From positions 558,001 to 622,000 of the forward strand of contig NZ_JACIBV010000001.1 in the NCBI RefSeq assembly GCF_014195505.1: a DNA stretch of 64,000 nucleotides, in the 5' to 3' direction. The translations under genes and the position numbers were made by a program. Below are positions 35,295-43,372 of the stretch, piece after piece (the first letter of the stretch is position 1; each line of letters opens with the position of its first letter). The notes below the pieces were generated by a model. It made no database searches, was not told where the DNA came from, and was given only the letters and a program-made list of their open reading frames with translations. The stretch is from Nonomuraea dietziae (lineage in GTDB: Bacteria > Actinomycetota > Actinomycetes > Streptosporangiales > Streptosporangiaceae).

Positions 35295-36725
35295 TCACGA
35301 GCCCTGGTGGAGCGGAGTGTGGTCGGCGGGCTCCGGGCGGCTCGAACGGTTCGCCGCGCGTGCGGTGATGGCGCCGATCGCGCAGATGATCGCGAATCCG
35401 AACAGTACGTACCGCGCCGAGTCGAGCATCGACGGGTCGCCGAGGTTGACCAGGACTCCGGCCACGGCCGTGCCGAACGCGATCGACAGACTCGTCACGG
35501 TGGCGATCGCCGCGGCGGCCCTGCGTCCTTCCTCCGGATCCTGGGTGCTGGACATGGCGGCCACGGACAGGTGCGGGTAGGCCAGGCCGATGCCGGAACC
35601 CGCGATGAACAACACCGGTACCCAGATGAGTACCAGCCAGGTCGGCGTGTCCTCGCGCTGCAGCAGCCCCTGGAGGAGGAAGCCGGACGTCAGGAGCAGC
35701 GGGCCGATGATGCGCAACCGGCGTACCGTGCGCTCCCTGGTGGCCGATGAGCTGCCGAGCTGGGTCAGCGACCAGCCGAGCGAGATGGCCGCCCCGAACA
35801 GGCCGGCCGCGAGCGGGGGCAGCCCGCCCAACTGCTGGCCGAACAGCGGGACGAACGACTCGACCGCGACGCCGAAGGCCAGTAGCCCGAGCGTCAGATA
35901 GATCCACTTCAGTGGGGAGCCGGCCTGGTAGGTCGTGCGTGGGAAGACCCGCAGCTCGCTGCGCCGTTCGTGGGCGACGAAGACGGCCATCAGCAGCAGC
36001 GCCACCACGGTGCTGCCCACCATCGCCAGGGTGCCGGGCAGCACTCCGGCCAGGCTGACGGCCGCGGTGGCCGCCGTGACCAGCAGCAGCGACACGGCCG
36101 GGACCGGCGCCCGCGCGTCGCTGCGTTCGCCGCGCGGTAGCACTCGGGGCACGACCGCGCAGCACGCCGCCGCGATCACTGCCATCGTCACGAACGCCAG
36201 GCGCCACGAGCCGAACTGGGCGAACAGGCCGCCGAGCGCCGGGCCGACGAAGTTGCCGACGCCGTACATCGCTGACATCAGGGCGTTGCCCCGGGTCCAC
36301 AGTCGGCGCGGCAGGGCCGAGCCGATGACGGCGAACCCCAGCCCGGACAGCACCCCCGCCCCGAATCCCTGGATGCCGCGGCCGGCCAGCAGTACCGGCA
36401 TCGCCGGGCTCGCCGCACAGGCCAGCGAGCCCATCAGGAACACGGCGAAGCCGAGGCGATAGGCGCCGACGTTCCCCCACCGGGCCAGGAGCCGACTGAC
36501 CAGCATCGTCGCGATCACCATGGCGACGAGGTAGATCGTCATGTTCCAGGCGTAGAAGCCGGCGCCGCCGATGTCGGCCACCGCGGTCGGCAGCAGGCTC
36601 GAGGCCAGATAGATATTGACCGCACCGACGAGCACGCCGCCCGCCAGCACGATCGCAGCTCCGAGATGTCGGGGGCCCAGCAGTTCCCGCCAGGCAGGCG
36701 GGGCGGGGGTTGCATCAGGAATCAC
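35295..36725 (-). CDS. MFS transporter, multidrug-type
   Basis: 476 residues. TM1 starts at about residue 23 (GAAIVLAGGVLVGAVNIYLA), with MVSRLLARWGNVGAYRLGFA around the motif-A loop, GRGIQGFGAGVLSGLGFAVI in TM4 and GNALMSAMYGVGNFVGPALG in TM5. That gives 12-14 TM helices of the DHA family. The first codon is GTG at 36725 overlapping a small upstream frame's stop (GTGA). Substrate unknown. It stands alone between scar zones and has no adjacent intact regulator. Confidence 0.9.
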   Translation of the reverse strand: MIPDATPAPPAWRELLGPRHLGAAIVLAGGVLVGAVNIYLASSLLPTAVADIGGAGFYAWNMTIYLVAMVIATMLVSRLLARWGNVGAYRLGFAVFLMGSLACAASPAMPVLLAGRGIQGFGAGVLSGLGFAVIGSALPRRLWTRGNALMSAMYGVGNFVGPALGGLFAQFGSWRLAFVTMAVIAAACCAVVPRVLPRGERSDARAPVPAVSLLLVTAATAAVSLAGVLPGTLAMVGSTVVALLLMAVFVAHERRSELRVFPRTTYQAGSPLKWIYLTLGLLAFGVAVESFVPLFGQQLGGLPPLAAGLFGAAISLGWSLTQLGSSSATRERTVRRLRIIGPLLLTSGFLLQGLLQREDTPTWLVLIWVPVLFIAGSGIGLAYPHLSVAAMSSTQDPEEGRRAAAAIATVTSLSIAFGTAVAGVLVNLGDPSMLDSARYVLFGFAIICAIGAITARAANRSSRPEPADHTPLHQGS

Positions 36726-36895
36726 GCGGTCATCTCGCTCAGGTCGTCGGGGGCTGCGGTGGGCTTCCCGGGTTCGGACTCGCCGGCCACGGCCATGAAG
36801 GCGTTCCGCGCATCGATCCGTCCGCGGTGTGGCCGCCGGCTGCGGGTCTCGATGGCAGGCTCCGCGCCGGGCTGCTCGTTGTCATCAGCACTCAT
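36722..36895 (-). CDS. Small ORF coupled to the MFS gene
   Basis: 57 codons from ATG 36895, hydrophilic, with RGRIDARNAFMAVAGESEPG as the most protein-like stretch. Its TGA overlaps the GTG of the MFS gene, the arrangement of a coupled upstream gene. No family recognised; it may be the tail of a lost regulator. An upstream in-frame ATG at 37066 exists but covers the integrase-like scrap on the other strand. Confidence 0.35.
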   Translation of the reverse strand: MSADDNEQPGAEPAIETRSRRPHRGRIDARNAFMAVAGESEPGKPTAAPDDLSEMTA

Positions 36896-37028
36896 GACTT
36901 CAAGGCTGTCGTTGAACTGAGCCCGGAGACTTTTCGCGCCTTTCGTGGATCGTTCTGGGCCGGTAGCCGGGAAAGCCTCAAGCCGCGGTCGAACCATGCC
37001 GCTCTGCTCCCCGTGGTCGAGGCCGTGC

Positions 37029-37115
37029 GAGCAGCCGATCAAGCACGCCCCGGCGACGTGGAACAAGCACCTGTCCGCGCTGCGATCCTTCGCCGCCTCC
37101 GGCGATCCGCAATGA
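37029..37115 (+). pseudogene. Tyrosine-recombinase-like scrap
   Basis: 28 codons: IKHAPATWNKHLSALRSFAA resembles the SAM-like N-terminal core-binding domain of phage/XerD-type integrases (the ATWNRHLxALRSF pattern), followed by a stop. No catalytic domain is nearby. Very short, so tentative. Confidence 0.35.
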
Positions 37116-37262
37116 GTGGATCACCGCCGGCCCCGCCCGGCACCTGGTGGTCGCGGACTGATGAACGTGTCCCTCAAGGTGAGGGCGGGCAGGCATGAGA
37201 AGACCCCGGCGGCCTTATGCGCATCTTGCCGTTCCGGCTGAGAACGGCAGACCTGAAGGCGG

Positions 37263-38107
37263 TCAGTGCATGTGCCACACACCGTGGGCCCGGGTGAAGT
37301 CGCCCGCTGCCAGCGCGTCGCGTGGGATGAAGATGTAGACCAGGCCGTTGTCGCCGAGTTGAGCGTCCGGTTTGGAGTCGATCTGGGCCAGGAGCAGCCA
37401 TTGAGTGGGCAGCGTGCTCGGTTCGGCGGTCGCGCAGTGTCGCCACGGATCGTCCTGCAGGGGGTCGGCGTAGCCGAGCAGGCGGTGCCGGGGCCGGTCA
37501 TCGTCGTCCAACGGGGGATGGAACTCGATGAACGCCGCGAACTCCTCGCTTGGGTTGGTCGGGTCATCGCCGGTGAGGTCCAGGTCGGTGAGGTCGTGGT
37601 AGAAGGGGCTGTCCAGTGGGGGCAACGACGGATCCACCGCCGGGATCACCGCGCGGTGCGGGAGCGTCTCGGTTCCTGCGGGCGGCTGAGCGACGATCAG
37701 GTCGCGGGCCTCGTCGTTGGCGGCCTCGGCCTCCGCGGCCCACGCCTGCATGGTGTGCGATCGGCGAACCGCTCAAGAAACTGCATCGTGGTCTGTGCCT
37801 GTTCGTCGTTCAGCACAACCTGGGGGAATTCCAGCATGCCGGGGGTCATGGACAGTCCGCCTGTCCGGTCGACGACGCAGGCCAGCAGGGACGGCAGCGA
37901 CTGAACCCATGCCTGAACATAGGCGTGGGTTCGCCTGAGGGTCTGCCCTGCCGGGATCAGCGGGACGGTCTGCTCTGCGCATTCGCCGGTGTCGTCGTTG
38001 TGCAGGCACAATCTCACGCCGAGGGATCCGTCGCTCGCGAAAACGAGGCCAGGCTCGGCAAGCTCCAGGCGTGTCTGCGCATGCTTGGCCGCTCCACCGT
38101 TCCTCAT
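37263..38107 (-). pseudogene. DUF1963 (YwqG-like) gene, frameshifted
   Basis: The C-terminal half (37263-37751) has the YwqG/DUF1963 features: HRLLGYADPLQDDPW, TQWLLLAQIDSKPD, DNGLVYIFIPRDALAAGDF. The N-terminal part lies in another frame (37697-38107) ending near QTTMQFLERFA. A single shift near 37745-37755 would join MQFLERFAD to the AWAAEAEAANDEARD helix. Either a true frameshift mutation or an assembly error. YwqG-like proteins have unknown function. Strand minus, convergent with nothing obvious. Confidence 0.6.
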
Positions 38108-38206
38108 TCTTCGACAGTGCCAAACAGTTGTTCCCTATCTCGTCATTGATGAGGCTCAATGGTGGACGCGACGATGTGTCGGCAAGCGACGACCACAGGG
38201 AGAACG

Positions 38207-38374
38207 ATGGCGAACACAAGCGCGGTGAACAGGTCGACGCTCACGGGCAGGCCGCTGTTCGACGACCACGACGTGCCGATCGAGCGCGCCCTGCTCGAGC
38301 TGCGATCGTTCGAGCACGGCGTCACGATGCATCGCTACGCCGTCCGGGATGCAAGGGAGGCGAGCTCGTGCTGA
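38207..38374 (+). CDS. Small ORF before the MBL hydrolase
   Basis: 55 codons from ATG 38207 with GGGAG just upstream. The sequence FDDHDVPIERALLELRSFEH looks like a real protein segment. Its stop overlaps the start of the MBL gene by a few bases, so translation may be coupled. It could be the N-terminus of a lost protein; no family recognised. Confidence 0.4.
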   Translation: MANTSAVNRSTLTGRPLFDDHDVPIERALLELRSFEHGVTMHRYAVRDAREASSC

Positions 38375-39207
38375 GGCAGATCGCGGATGGTGTGCTGGTC
38401 CATGAGAGCGAGTTCTGCCAGAGCAACGCCGTTGTCGTGCAGGGCCGGGATGGCGTGTTGCTCATCGACCCCGGGGTGCAGGACCACGAAATGGCGTGCC
38501 TCGCGAGCGACGTGTCCGATTTGGGGCAGACCGTTGTGGCAGGCTTCTCGACGCATCCGGATTGGGATCACCTGCTCTGGCACCCCCGCCTCGGCGCGGC
38601 CCCTCGTTACGGCACGGCCCGATGCGCGGCCACCGTGCGGGAGCAGCTGTCCGACCCGGGTGCGAAGGCCGAGATAACCGCCCACCTGGCCCCGACGGGC
38701 ATCGCCGACCAGGTCCCGCTCGACCTGTACGGCCTCATCACCGCCCTGCCCGCCGAGACGGCGCGGATTCCCTGGGATGGCCCTCACGTCCGGATCATCG
38801 AGCACCAAGCGCACGCACCGGGCCATGCGGCGCTGTTCATCGAAGAACGCGGGGTTCTCGTCGCCGGCGACATGCTCTCTGATGTCTTGGTTCCGATGCT
38901 CGACCTGGACGACACCGCTGACCCGATCGAGGACTACCTCGCCGCGCTGCGGCTGCTGGAGGGCGTGGCGGGCGACGTGGATGTCCTCGTCCCCGGCCAC
39001 GGGTCAGTCGGCGAAGCCGATCAGGTACACGCACGGATCGAGCGGGATCGAGCGTACGTGCTCGCCTTGCGTGAGGGCCATGTTCCCAGTGACCCGCGGG
39101 TCGGCCCATCGGCCAAGCCCGGCTGGGAGTGGGTAAGCGATGTGCACGACGGGCAAGCCCAGCGCCTCGCCCGAAGAAGCGAGCGCGACGGGACGCCCGG
39201 CTTCTGA
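38368..39207 (+). CDS. MBL-fold metallo-hydrolase
   Basis: 279 residues from GTG 38368, with GGGAGG eight bases upstream. Landmarks of the metallo-beta-lactamase fold: GVLLIDPGVQ, FSTHPDWDHLLW (a THPDWDH variant of HxHxDH, with the first His kept), HQAHAPGHAALFIEE, GVLVAGDMLSD (Asp ligand) and DVLVPGHGSVG (last His). The second His of HxHxDH is Pro, so one zinc site may be altered. Substrate unknown. It stands alone, followed by a dyad at 39343. Confidence 0.88.
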   Translation: MLRQIADGVLVHESEFCQSNAVVVQGRDGVLLIDPGVQDHEMACLASDVSDLGQTVVAGFSTHPDWDHLLWHPRLGAAPRYGTARCAATVREQLSDPGAKAEITAHLAPTGIADQVPLDLYGLITALPAETARIPWDGPHVRIIEHQAHAPGHAALFIEERGVLVAGDMLSDVLVPMLDLDDTADPIEDYLAALRLLEGVAGDVDVLVPGHGSVGEADQVHARIERDRAYVLALREGHVPSDPRVGPSAKPGWEWVSDVHDGQAQRLARRSERDGTPGF

Positions 39208-39342
39208 GCTGCGGGATCAGCTTTCCGTTTCCAGCTCGGCTCGCACCGTTCGCTGGTCGACGGCAGGGCGGCCCGTTGGCCGTCGAACAGGGCGCGTCGG
39301 TGATCTCGCCGTCCGCAGCCGACCACCAGCACCTGTGGAGGC

Positions 39343-39368
39343 CCCATGATCACGGGCGTGATCATGGG
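39343..39368. terminator. 26-bp dyad between convergent genes
   Basis: Perfect arms CCCATGATCACG (39343-39354) and CGTGATCATGGG (39357-39368) separated by GG. It is in the gap between the convergent MBL and aspartyl-protease genes, so a bidirectional terminator is the simplest reading. The 2-nt spacer and TGATCA core would also suit a protein-binding site. Confidence 0.5.
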
Positions 39369-39460
39369 CGCTGCTGTTTGATCTACGTCGCCAACAGCGT
39401 CCCTCCGGGAGGACGGGGCTTCGCGTTCCCCCGCACTCGCCGGCGCTCACCTGCCAGGTC

Positions 39461-40765
39461 TCACCCTCGCGTGACGGACAACCGCATGGAGGTGTAGTCG
39501 AAGGTGATGGCAAGGGGTTCGAAGAACTCGTGGGAGAAGTTGGCGATCAGATCGAAGCCGAACTGGGCGGACGCGCCGGGGCCTGGCATCCCGGGAACGA
39601 CCTTCTCGAAGGCGTAGCCGCGTACGTCGCGCCTGACCACCCTGCCCAGACTCAGGCGCTCGGCTCTGATCCGGTAGCGCTTGTGCCCGTTCTGCTCGAT
39701 GGGATTGTCGTGGTCCACCTTCAGGCCCGCCTTCTCGGCGATCTCCAGGGTGGTCTCGATCCCGCTGGCGATGCCGCCGGTGTCGACGGTGACCATCCGC
39801 GGCCCGTAGTCCCCGAGGCTGCCCAGCGTGCAGGGAAAGTGGTCTCCGGCCAGCCACAGCGGCAGCCGGTCGCCGTGGCGCACCGGCGGTGGAGTGCTCT
39901 CCTTGCGGCGCAGGATCAGGGCGCGACCGGCGTAGTCCATCGTGGTCAGGAAGTGGTAGAAGATCGTCGTTCCGAACGCGCCCGCCGCAGGTGACCCGTC
40001 GGGCAGGGGTGGCCGGTCTACGTCGCTCCATTGCACCGGAAGGTTGCGGATCTCGATGTTTCCGATCTTGAACGACTCCAGGACGCCGACCCGGATCGTG
40101 AGCGGCTGGTTGTTGGCGTACCCTCCCGACCAGCTGGCCAGGGGACGCACGCCCGCCTCCTCTGCCGCCTCCTGCGACAGGTCGAGCGTCGCGTAGGTGT
40201 CCAGCCAGAATCGTTTGGGCGTCCCGCCGTTCACGACGGCCTCGACGCCGGGTACCGGGTCCAGCGTGAAGAACGGCACGCGCGCGCTCCGCGCCCCGTG
40301 TATCTGCCAGGGTGTGCCGCTGATGTGGGAGTAGAGCGTGGCCAGGGCCTGGTCGCGGGGGCGGTCGATGCTCTTGAGCAGCGGGACCGCGGGGGCGAGC
40401 CGGTCCTGCCGCACGAAGCACTCGGCCAGCCGTTGCGCCGAGGCGAGGTCACCGGGCCGCAGCGCGAGGGCCTTGGACAGATGCCGCTCCGCGTCGCCGA
40501 ACCGGTTGGCCAGCAGGGCGATGTAACCGATCTGCGCCCACGCGTGCACGTTGCCCGGATCGTTGCGCAGGAGACGCCGGTAGCCGCGTTCGGCGGCGGC
40601 GAACCGGCCCCCTTCGAAGAGCTGATCGGGGTCGTCGACGGCGGCGTGCGCCGCGCTCGGGACGGAATCCAGGAGGGGAAGGATCGCGCCCGCAGCCGCC
40701 GCCGACCCCGCTCGTCGCAGGAACGTCCGCCGGTCGACGTCGTGGAACTCCGCTCGTATGGGCAT
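39461..40765 (-). CDS. Tat-exported retropepsin-like protein with TPR domain
   Basis: 434 residues. The twin-arginine signal DRRTFLRRAG (residues 11-20) and following hydrophobic stretch predict Tat export. Residues about 45-140 form TPR-like helices (AERGYRRLLRNDPGNVHAWA). Two aspartyl-protease-like halves follow. The first has FWLDTYATLDLS (near 189) where DTG/DTA is expected, so Gly is Tyr. The second has MVTVDTGGIASGI (near 325) with an intact DTG. Two retropepsin lobes on one chain with only one canonical motif are unusual; activity is uncertain. No signal of a partner gene. Confidence 0.8.
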   Translation of the reverse strand: MPIRAEFHDVDRRTFLRRAGSAAAAGAILPLLDSVPSAAHAAVDDPDQLFEGGRFAAAERGYRRLLRNDPGNVHAWAQIGYIALLANRFGDAERHLSKALALRPGDLASAQRLAECFVRQDRLAPAVPLLKSIDRPRDQALATLYSHISGTPWQIHGARSARVPFFTLDPVPGVEAVVNGGTPKRFWLDTYATLDLSQEAAEEAGVRPLASWSGGYANNQPLTIRVGVLESFKIGNIEIRNLPVQWSDVDRPPLPDGSPAAGAFGTTIFYHFLTTMDYAGRALILRRKESTPPPVRHGDRLPLWLAGDHFPCTLGSLGDYGPRMVTVDTGGIASGIETTLEIAEKAGLKVDHDNPIEQNGHKRYRIRAERLSLGRVVRRDVRGYAFEKVVPGMPGPGASAQFGFDLIANFSHEFFEPLAITFDYTSMRLSVTRG

Positions 40766-40861
40766 ACCGGGCTCCTCGTGTACTGGTCGAGATGTCGTCC
40801 TCCGCAGTGGTCACTGCGGGCATGAGGACAAGCAACACCAGGGGGTGCTTGATTGACATAA

Positions 40862-40970
40862 GCGCACGACGACGGACTGGTCGCGGACTCCTGCCGGCCT
40901 GCCCCCGAGGAGCTGCACGCCGCGGCCGAGGCCGTCCGGCTGTGCCCCAGCGGGGCGCTCGACAACCTCT
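40862..40970 (+). pseudogene. Ferredoxin, C-terminal fragment (second copy)
   Basis: About 36 codons: DGLVADSCRPAPEELHAAAE, then VRLCPSGAL, the C-terminus of a P450-type ferredoxin with its last cluster Cys. No start or N-terminal Cys cluster in frame. Adjacent to an IS-like scrap, so probably cut by transposition. Confidence 0.65.
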
Positions 40971-40977
40971 GCCTGCC

Positions 40978-41050
40978 CTGCCGTCGTGGCTCACCAACCC
41001 GCGGTGGGACCGGTTCGCCGCGCTACTGCCCGACCGCCCCGCTGGGCCGC
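40978..41050 (+). pseudogene. IS transposase N-terminal scrap
   Basis: About 24 codons: WLTNPRWDRFAALLPDRP, the typical opening of IS5-family transposases (L-T/S-N-x-x-W-x-x-x-x-x-LLP). Nothing transposase-like follows in any frame. Too short for certainty. Confidence 0.35.
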
Positions 41051-41269
41051 CACCGGCGACCGGGCGCCGACCGGTTCGTCGCCGACAAGCGCATCCAGCC
41101 GCGGTGGGCGCCGGCGAAAGCGACGCTCGCGGAGCTCGGCCTCGGCCGTCCGGGCGCGCCTGGGGGAGGGGTCGTGGCCAGCAGCGGGGCGGCCGTCCAC
41201 TTGGTGCCCACGGCGACGGTGAGCCCGGGTTCGCGCCACCGGGACGCCGAGAGCCCACGGGGCGTTGAC

Positions 41270-41317
41270 TTTGTCGCAAGGTATGACGCACCATGTTGCT
41301 ACAAAGCTTGCGACAAA
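41270..41317. promoter_or_regulatory. Operator candidate for the membrane protein/GntR operon
   Basis: Perfect inverted 11-mers TTTGTCGCAAG (41270-41280) and CTTGCGACAAA (41307-41317), 26 bp apart. A TTGACT -35 candidate at 41265-41270 abuts the left arm and the right arm overlaps the AAAGGAGG RBS. Likely site for the GntR regulator encoded downstream. Confidence 0.7.
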
Positions 41318-41326
41318 GGAGGCGCT

Positions 41327-42118
41327 ATGACTCGTGGACCGGCACCGGACACCGATCTGCGCATGGCGGGCGAGTGGCTGGCCCACCACGACCTAGCCGA
41401 CACCCACCCGACCCCGCTGCTCGCCAGCCGGCTGGCGGTCCGCAGACGCGCCCGCCTGGCCACTTACGTCATCCTGGCCGCGCTGATCGTCGTGAGCGCT
41501 TTCGTCGCCACTTCCGTTTTCGGCGGCCTCCAGCCGCATCGCCCGCTGCCGCTGCTGGCCCTGGCCGCGTCGGTGGCCGGGCTACTGCTGGCACAGTCCC
41601 TGCTTGACCGGTGGGTGCGACGCGTCGACCAGCGGGCGGGCGCGACACTGTCGCGCAGGGCCGCCCATCCGATCCATCCCGGCTGGCGGACCGTGCTCGG
41701 CCGGCCGTACGCCGTTTTCGCGGTCGCCACGTTCGCCGGCGCGGTGGCGCTGGCCGCAAGCGCCCTGGCCGTTCCCGAGCCGACCGTGCGGCAGATGGCC
41801 GTCGTCGTGCTGATCGGCCTGCTCGGCGCGATGGCCATCACCGCCATGCAGCTGCGCCACCTGCTCAGGTTCCCGGTCGTGGCGGAGGACGAGGAATCGC
41901 TGACCGCCGACGTCATCATGCGCGTCGAGGACGCCCGCGAGCTCACCACGCCGAGCGTGCAGTGGTCGCTGCCGGTGGTGCTGTTCGGTACCGCGCCCGG
42001 CTGGTGGGGCGCCGCCGCGTTCGCCTACCTGATCCTGAGCCTGGCCGCGTGCGTCGCGCTCCATGCCAGGACGCCGTCGTGCGCGACGGTGGCCCAGCGG
42101 GCCATGAGCGTCCGATGA
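41327..42118 (+). CDS. Integral membrane protein of GntR cassette
   Basis: 263 residues with five or six predicted TM helices (about 43-65, 72-92, 126-147, 154-175, 225-246), a cytoplasmic N-terminus of 40 residues, and no enzymatic motif. RBS AAAGGAGG precedes the ATG. The stop overlaps the GntR start (ATGA). Similar pairs, a membrane protein plus a small YtrA-type GntR regulator, occur widely in Gram-positive bacteria and respond to envelope stress; this is context only. Confidence 0.85.
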   Translation: MTRGPAPDTDLRMAGEWLAHHDLADTHPTPLLASRLAVRRRARLATYVILAALIVVSAFVATSVFGGLQPHRPLPLLALAASVAGLLLAQSLLDRWVRRVDQRAGATLSRRAAHPIHPGWRTVLGRPYAVFAVATFAGAVALAASALAVPEPTVRQMAVVVLIGLLGAMAITAMQLRHLLRFPVVAEDEESLTADVIMRVEDARELTTPSVQWSLPVVLFGTAPGWWGAAAFAYLILSLAACVALHARTPSCATVAQRAMSVR

Positions 42119-42492
42119 TCATCATCGACGCGGCTTCGCCGGTGCCCCCGTTCGAGCAGCTGCGGGCCCAGCTCGCCCGGCAGATCCAGGACCGCACGCT
42201 GGCCGTGGGCGCCCGGCTGCCGACCATCCGCCACCTCGCGGCCGACCTCGGCCTGGCCGTCAACACGGTCGGCCGGGCCTACCGGGAGCTGGAGGAGGCG
42301 GGGCTGATCGAGACGCGGGGGCGGGCGGGCTCGTTCGTGTCGTCCGCCGGAGAGGAGGGCAGGGAGCGGGCCCGCCGTGCCGCAGCCGACTACGCGGCCG
42401 TGATCGCCAGCGTCGGCATCGACGCGGGCGAGGCGATCCGCATCGTGCAGGCGGCTCTGACGTCCGGCGCGGCAGCACCGGCCTCGTCATGA
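42115..42492 (+). CDS. GntR-family regulator, YtrA subfamily
   Basis: 125 residues. Winged helix of the YtrA type: PPFEQLRAQLARQIQDRTL, then GARLPTIRHLAADLGLAVNT and VGRAYRELEEAGLIETRGRA. The C-terminal extension is only about 45 residues, too short for a ligand domain and diagnostic of YtrA. It likely represses its own operon through the paired 11-mers at 41270-41317. Confidence 0.92.
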   Translation: MIIIDAASPVPPFEQLRAQLARQIQDRTLAVGARLPTIRHLAADLGLAVNTVGRAYRELEEAGLIETRGRAGSFVSSAGEEGRERARRAAADYAAVIASVGIDAGEAIRIVQAALTSGAAAPASS

Positions 42493-42762
42493 TCGCGACC
42501 CGGCGGCGTGGACACGTCACCGGGGCGCACGACGCCGGCCGATCAGGCGGCGTCCGAGCCGCCGCATCGGCTGCTCCAGGTATCGGTGCGCCGGCCGGCT
42601 CCCTCGACAGCAGCACGACACGGTTCCACCAGGTGATCGCGTGCGGGCCGAGACCGAGGGAGCCGGGCAGGTTTCGTCACCGGCGACGGGCCAGCTTGGG
42701 GCGGGACTGGCCGAAGTTGAGCCGGGCGCCCGCCCTTCCCCTCAGGGCGTGACGAGCCGACC

Positions 42763-43197
42763 TCAGATCCGGGTCATGGTCGATGCGTATCCGCCTCCGC
42801 CGGGGTAGACCCATTCGCCGGTGACCGTGGTGCCGTCGGCGCTGAACGTGCCCTCGTAGTAGGCCGGGCTGCCCTTCGCGCCGCCCCAGATGGTCAGCTT
42901 GTCGCCGGTCAGCTCGTAGGCGTAGTCGAGGGTGTTGCCGGTCGAGTCGTAGAAACGCGACACCACGTCCGCGCCGACCGGCTCGCCGAAGGGGTGCAGG
43001 TGCCCGATCACCTCCAGGCCGGTGACCTGCTGGCCGAATTGGGTGAGCTCCACATGCTGGAGCAGGAAGAAGCGGCCGGGCATCCACTCGTACCGCACCG
43101 TTCCCTCTGCGCCGCCGGTGACCGCCCAGGTGCCGACCAGGCGGTCCAGGGCCTTCATCTCGGCGCTCGGCTGGTTGGTGGCAGACATCGAGTCCAT
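42763..43197 (-). CDS. DUF1579-like hypothetical protein
   Basis: 144 residues, cytoplasmic. The start (EMKALDRLVGTWAVTGGAEG) and the beta-rich body (YEWMPGRFFLLQHVE, GADVVSRFYDSTGN, YYEGTFSADGTTVTGEW) match small DUF1579-type beta-barrel proteins of unknown function. Start may be the ATG at 43188 instead. It is divergent from the DUF998 gene, with a CRP-like box between them. Confidence 0.8.
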   Translation of the reverse strand: MDSMSATNQPSAEMKALDRLVGTWAVTGGAEGTVRYEWMPGRFFLLQHVELTQFGQQVTGLEVIGHLHPFGEPVGADVVSRFYDSTGNTLDYAYELTGDKLTIWGGAKGSPAYYEGTFSADGTTVTGEWVYPGGGGYASTMTRI

Positions 43198-43264
43198 CTC
43201 GTCCTCCTTGGTGAGTGCTTGCCGGTACCTCGGAGGCGATCCCCGGCCCTCGACATCTTTGAGA

Positions 43265-43280
43265 TGTGACTTAGATCACA
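43265..43280. promoter_or_regulatory. CRP/FNR-family binding site
   Basis: TGTGA-CTTAGA-TCACA, an exact CRP consensus half-site pair, extended to seven-base arms by GA/TC on the outside. It lies between divergent genes, 68 bp from one start and 93 bp from the other. Actinobacterial Crp proteins use the same consensus. Confidence 0.65.
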
Positions 43281-43372
43281 TCGCGCTCATGTTGAGATCC
43301 CGGTTCCGGCCACGAGGTAGCGACAGGAACCCGTCGAAGGGGTCCGGTCAAGCAACCATCAAGGAGGAAGTC

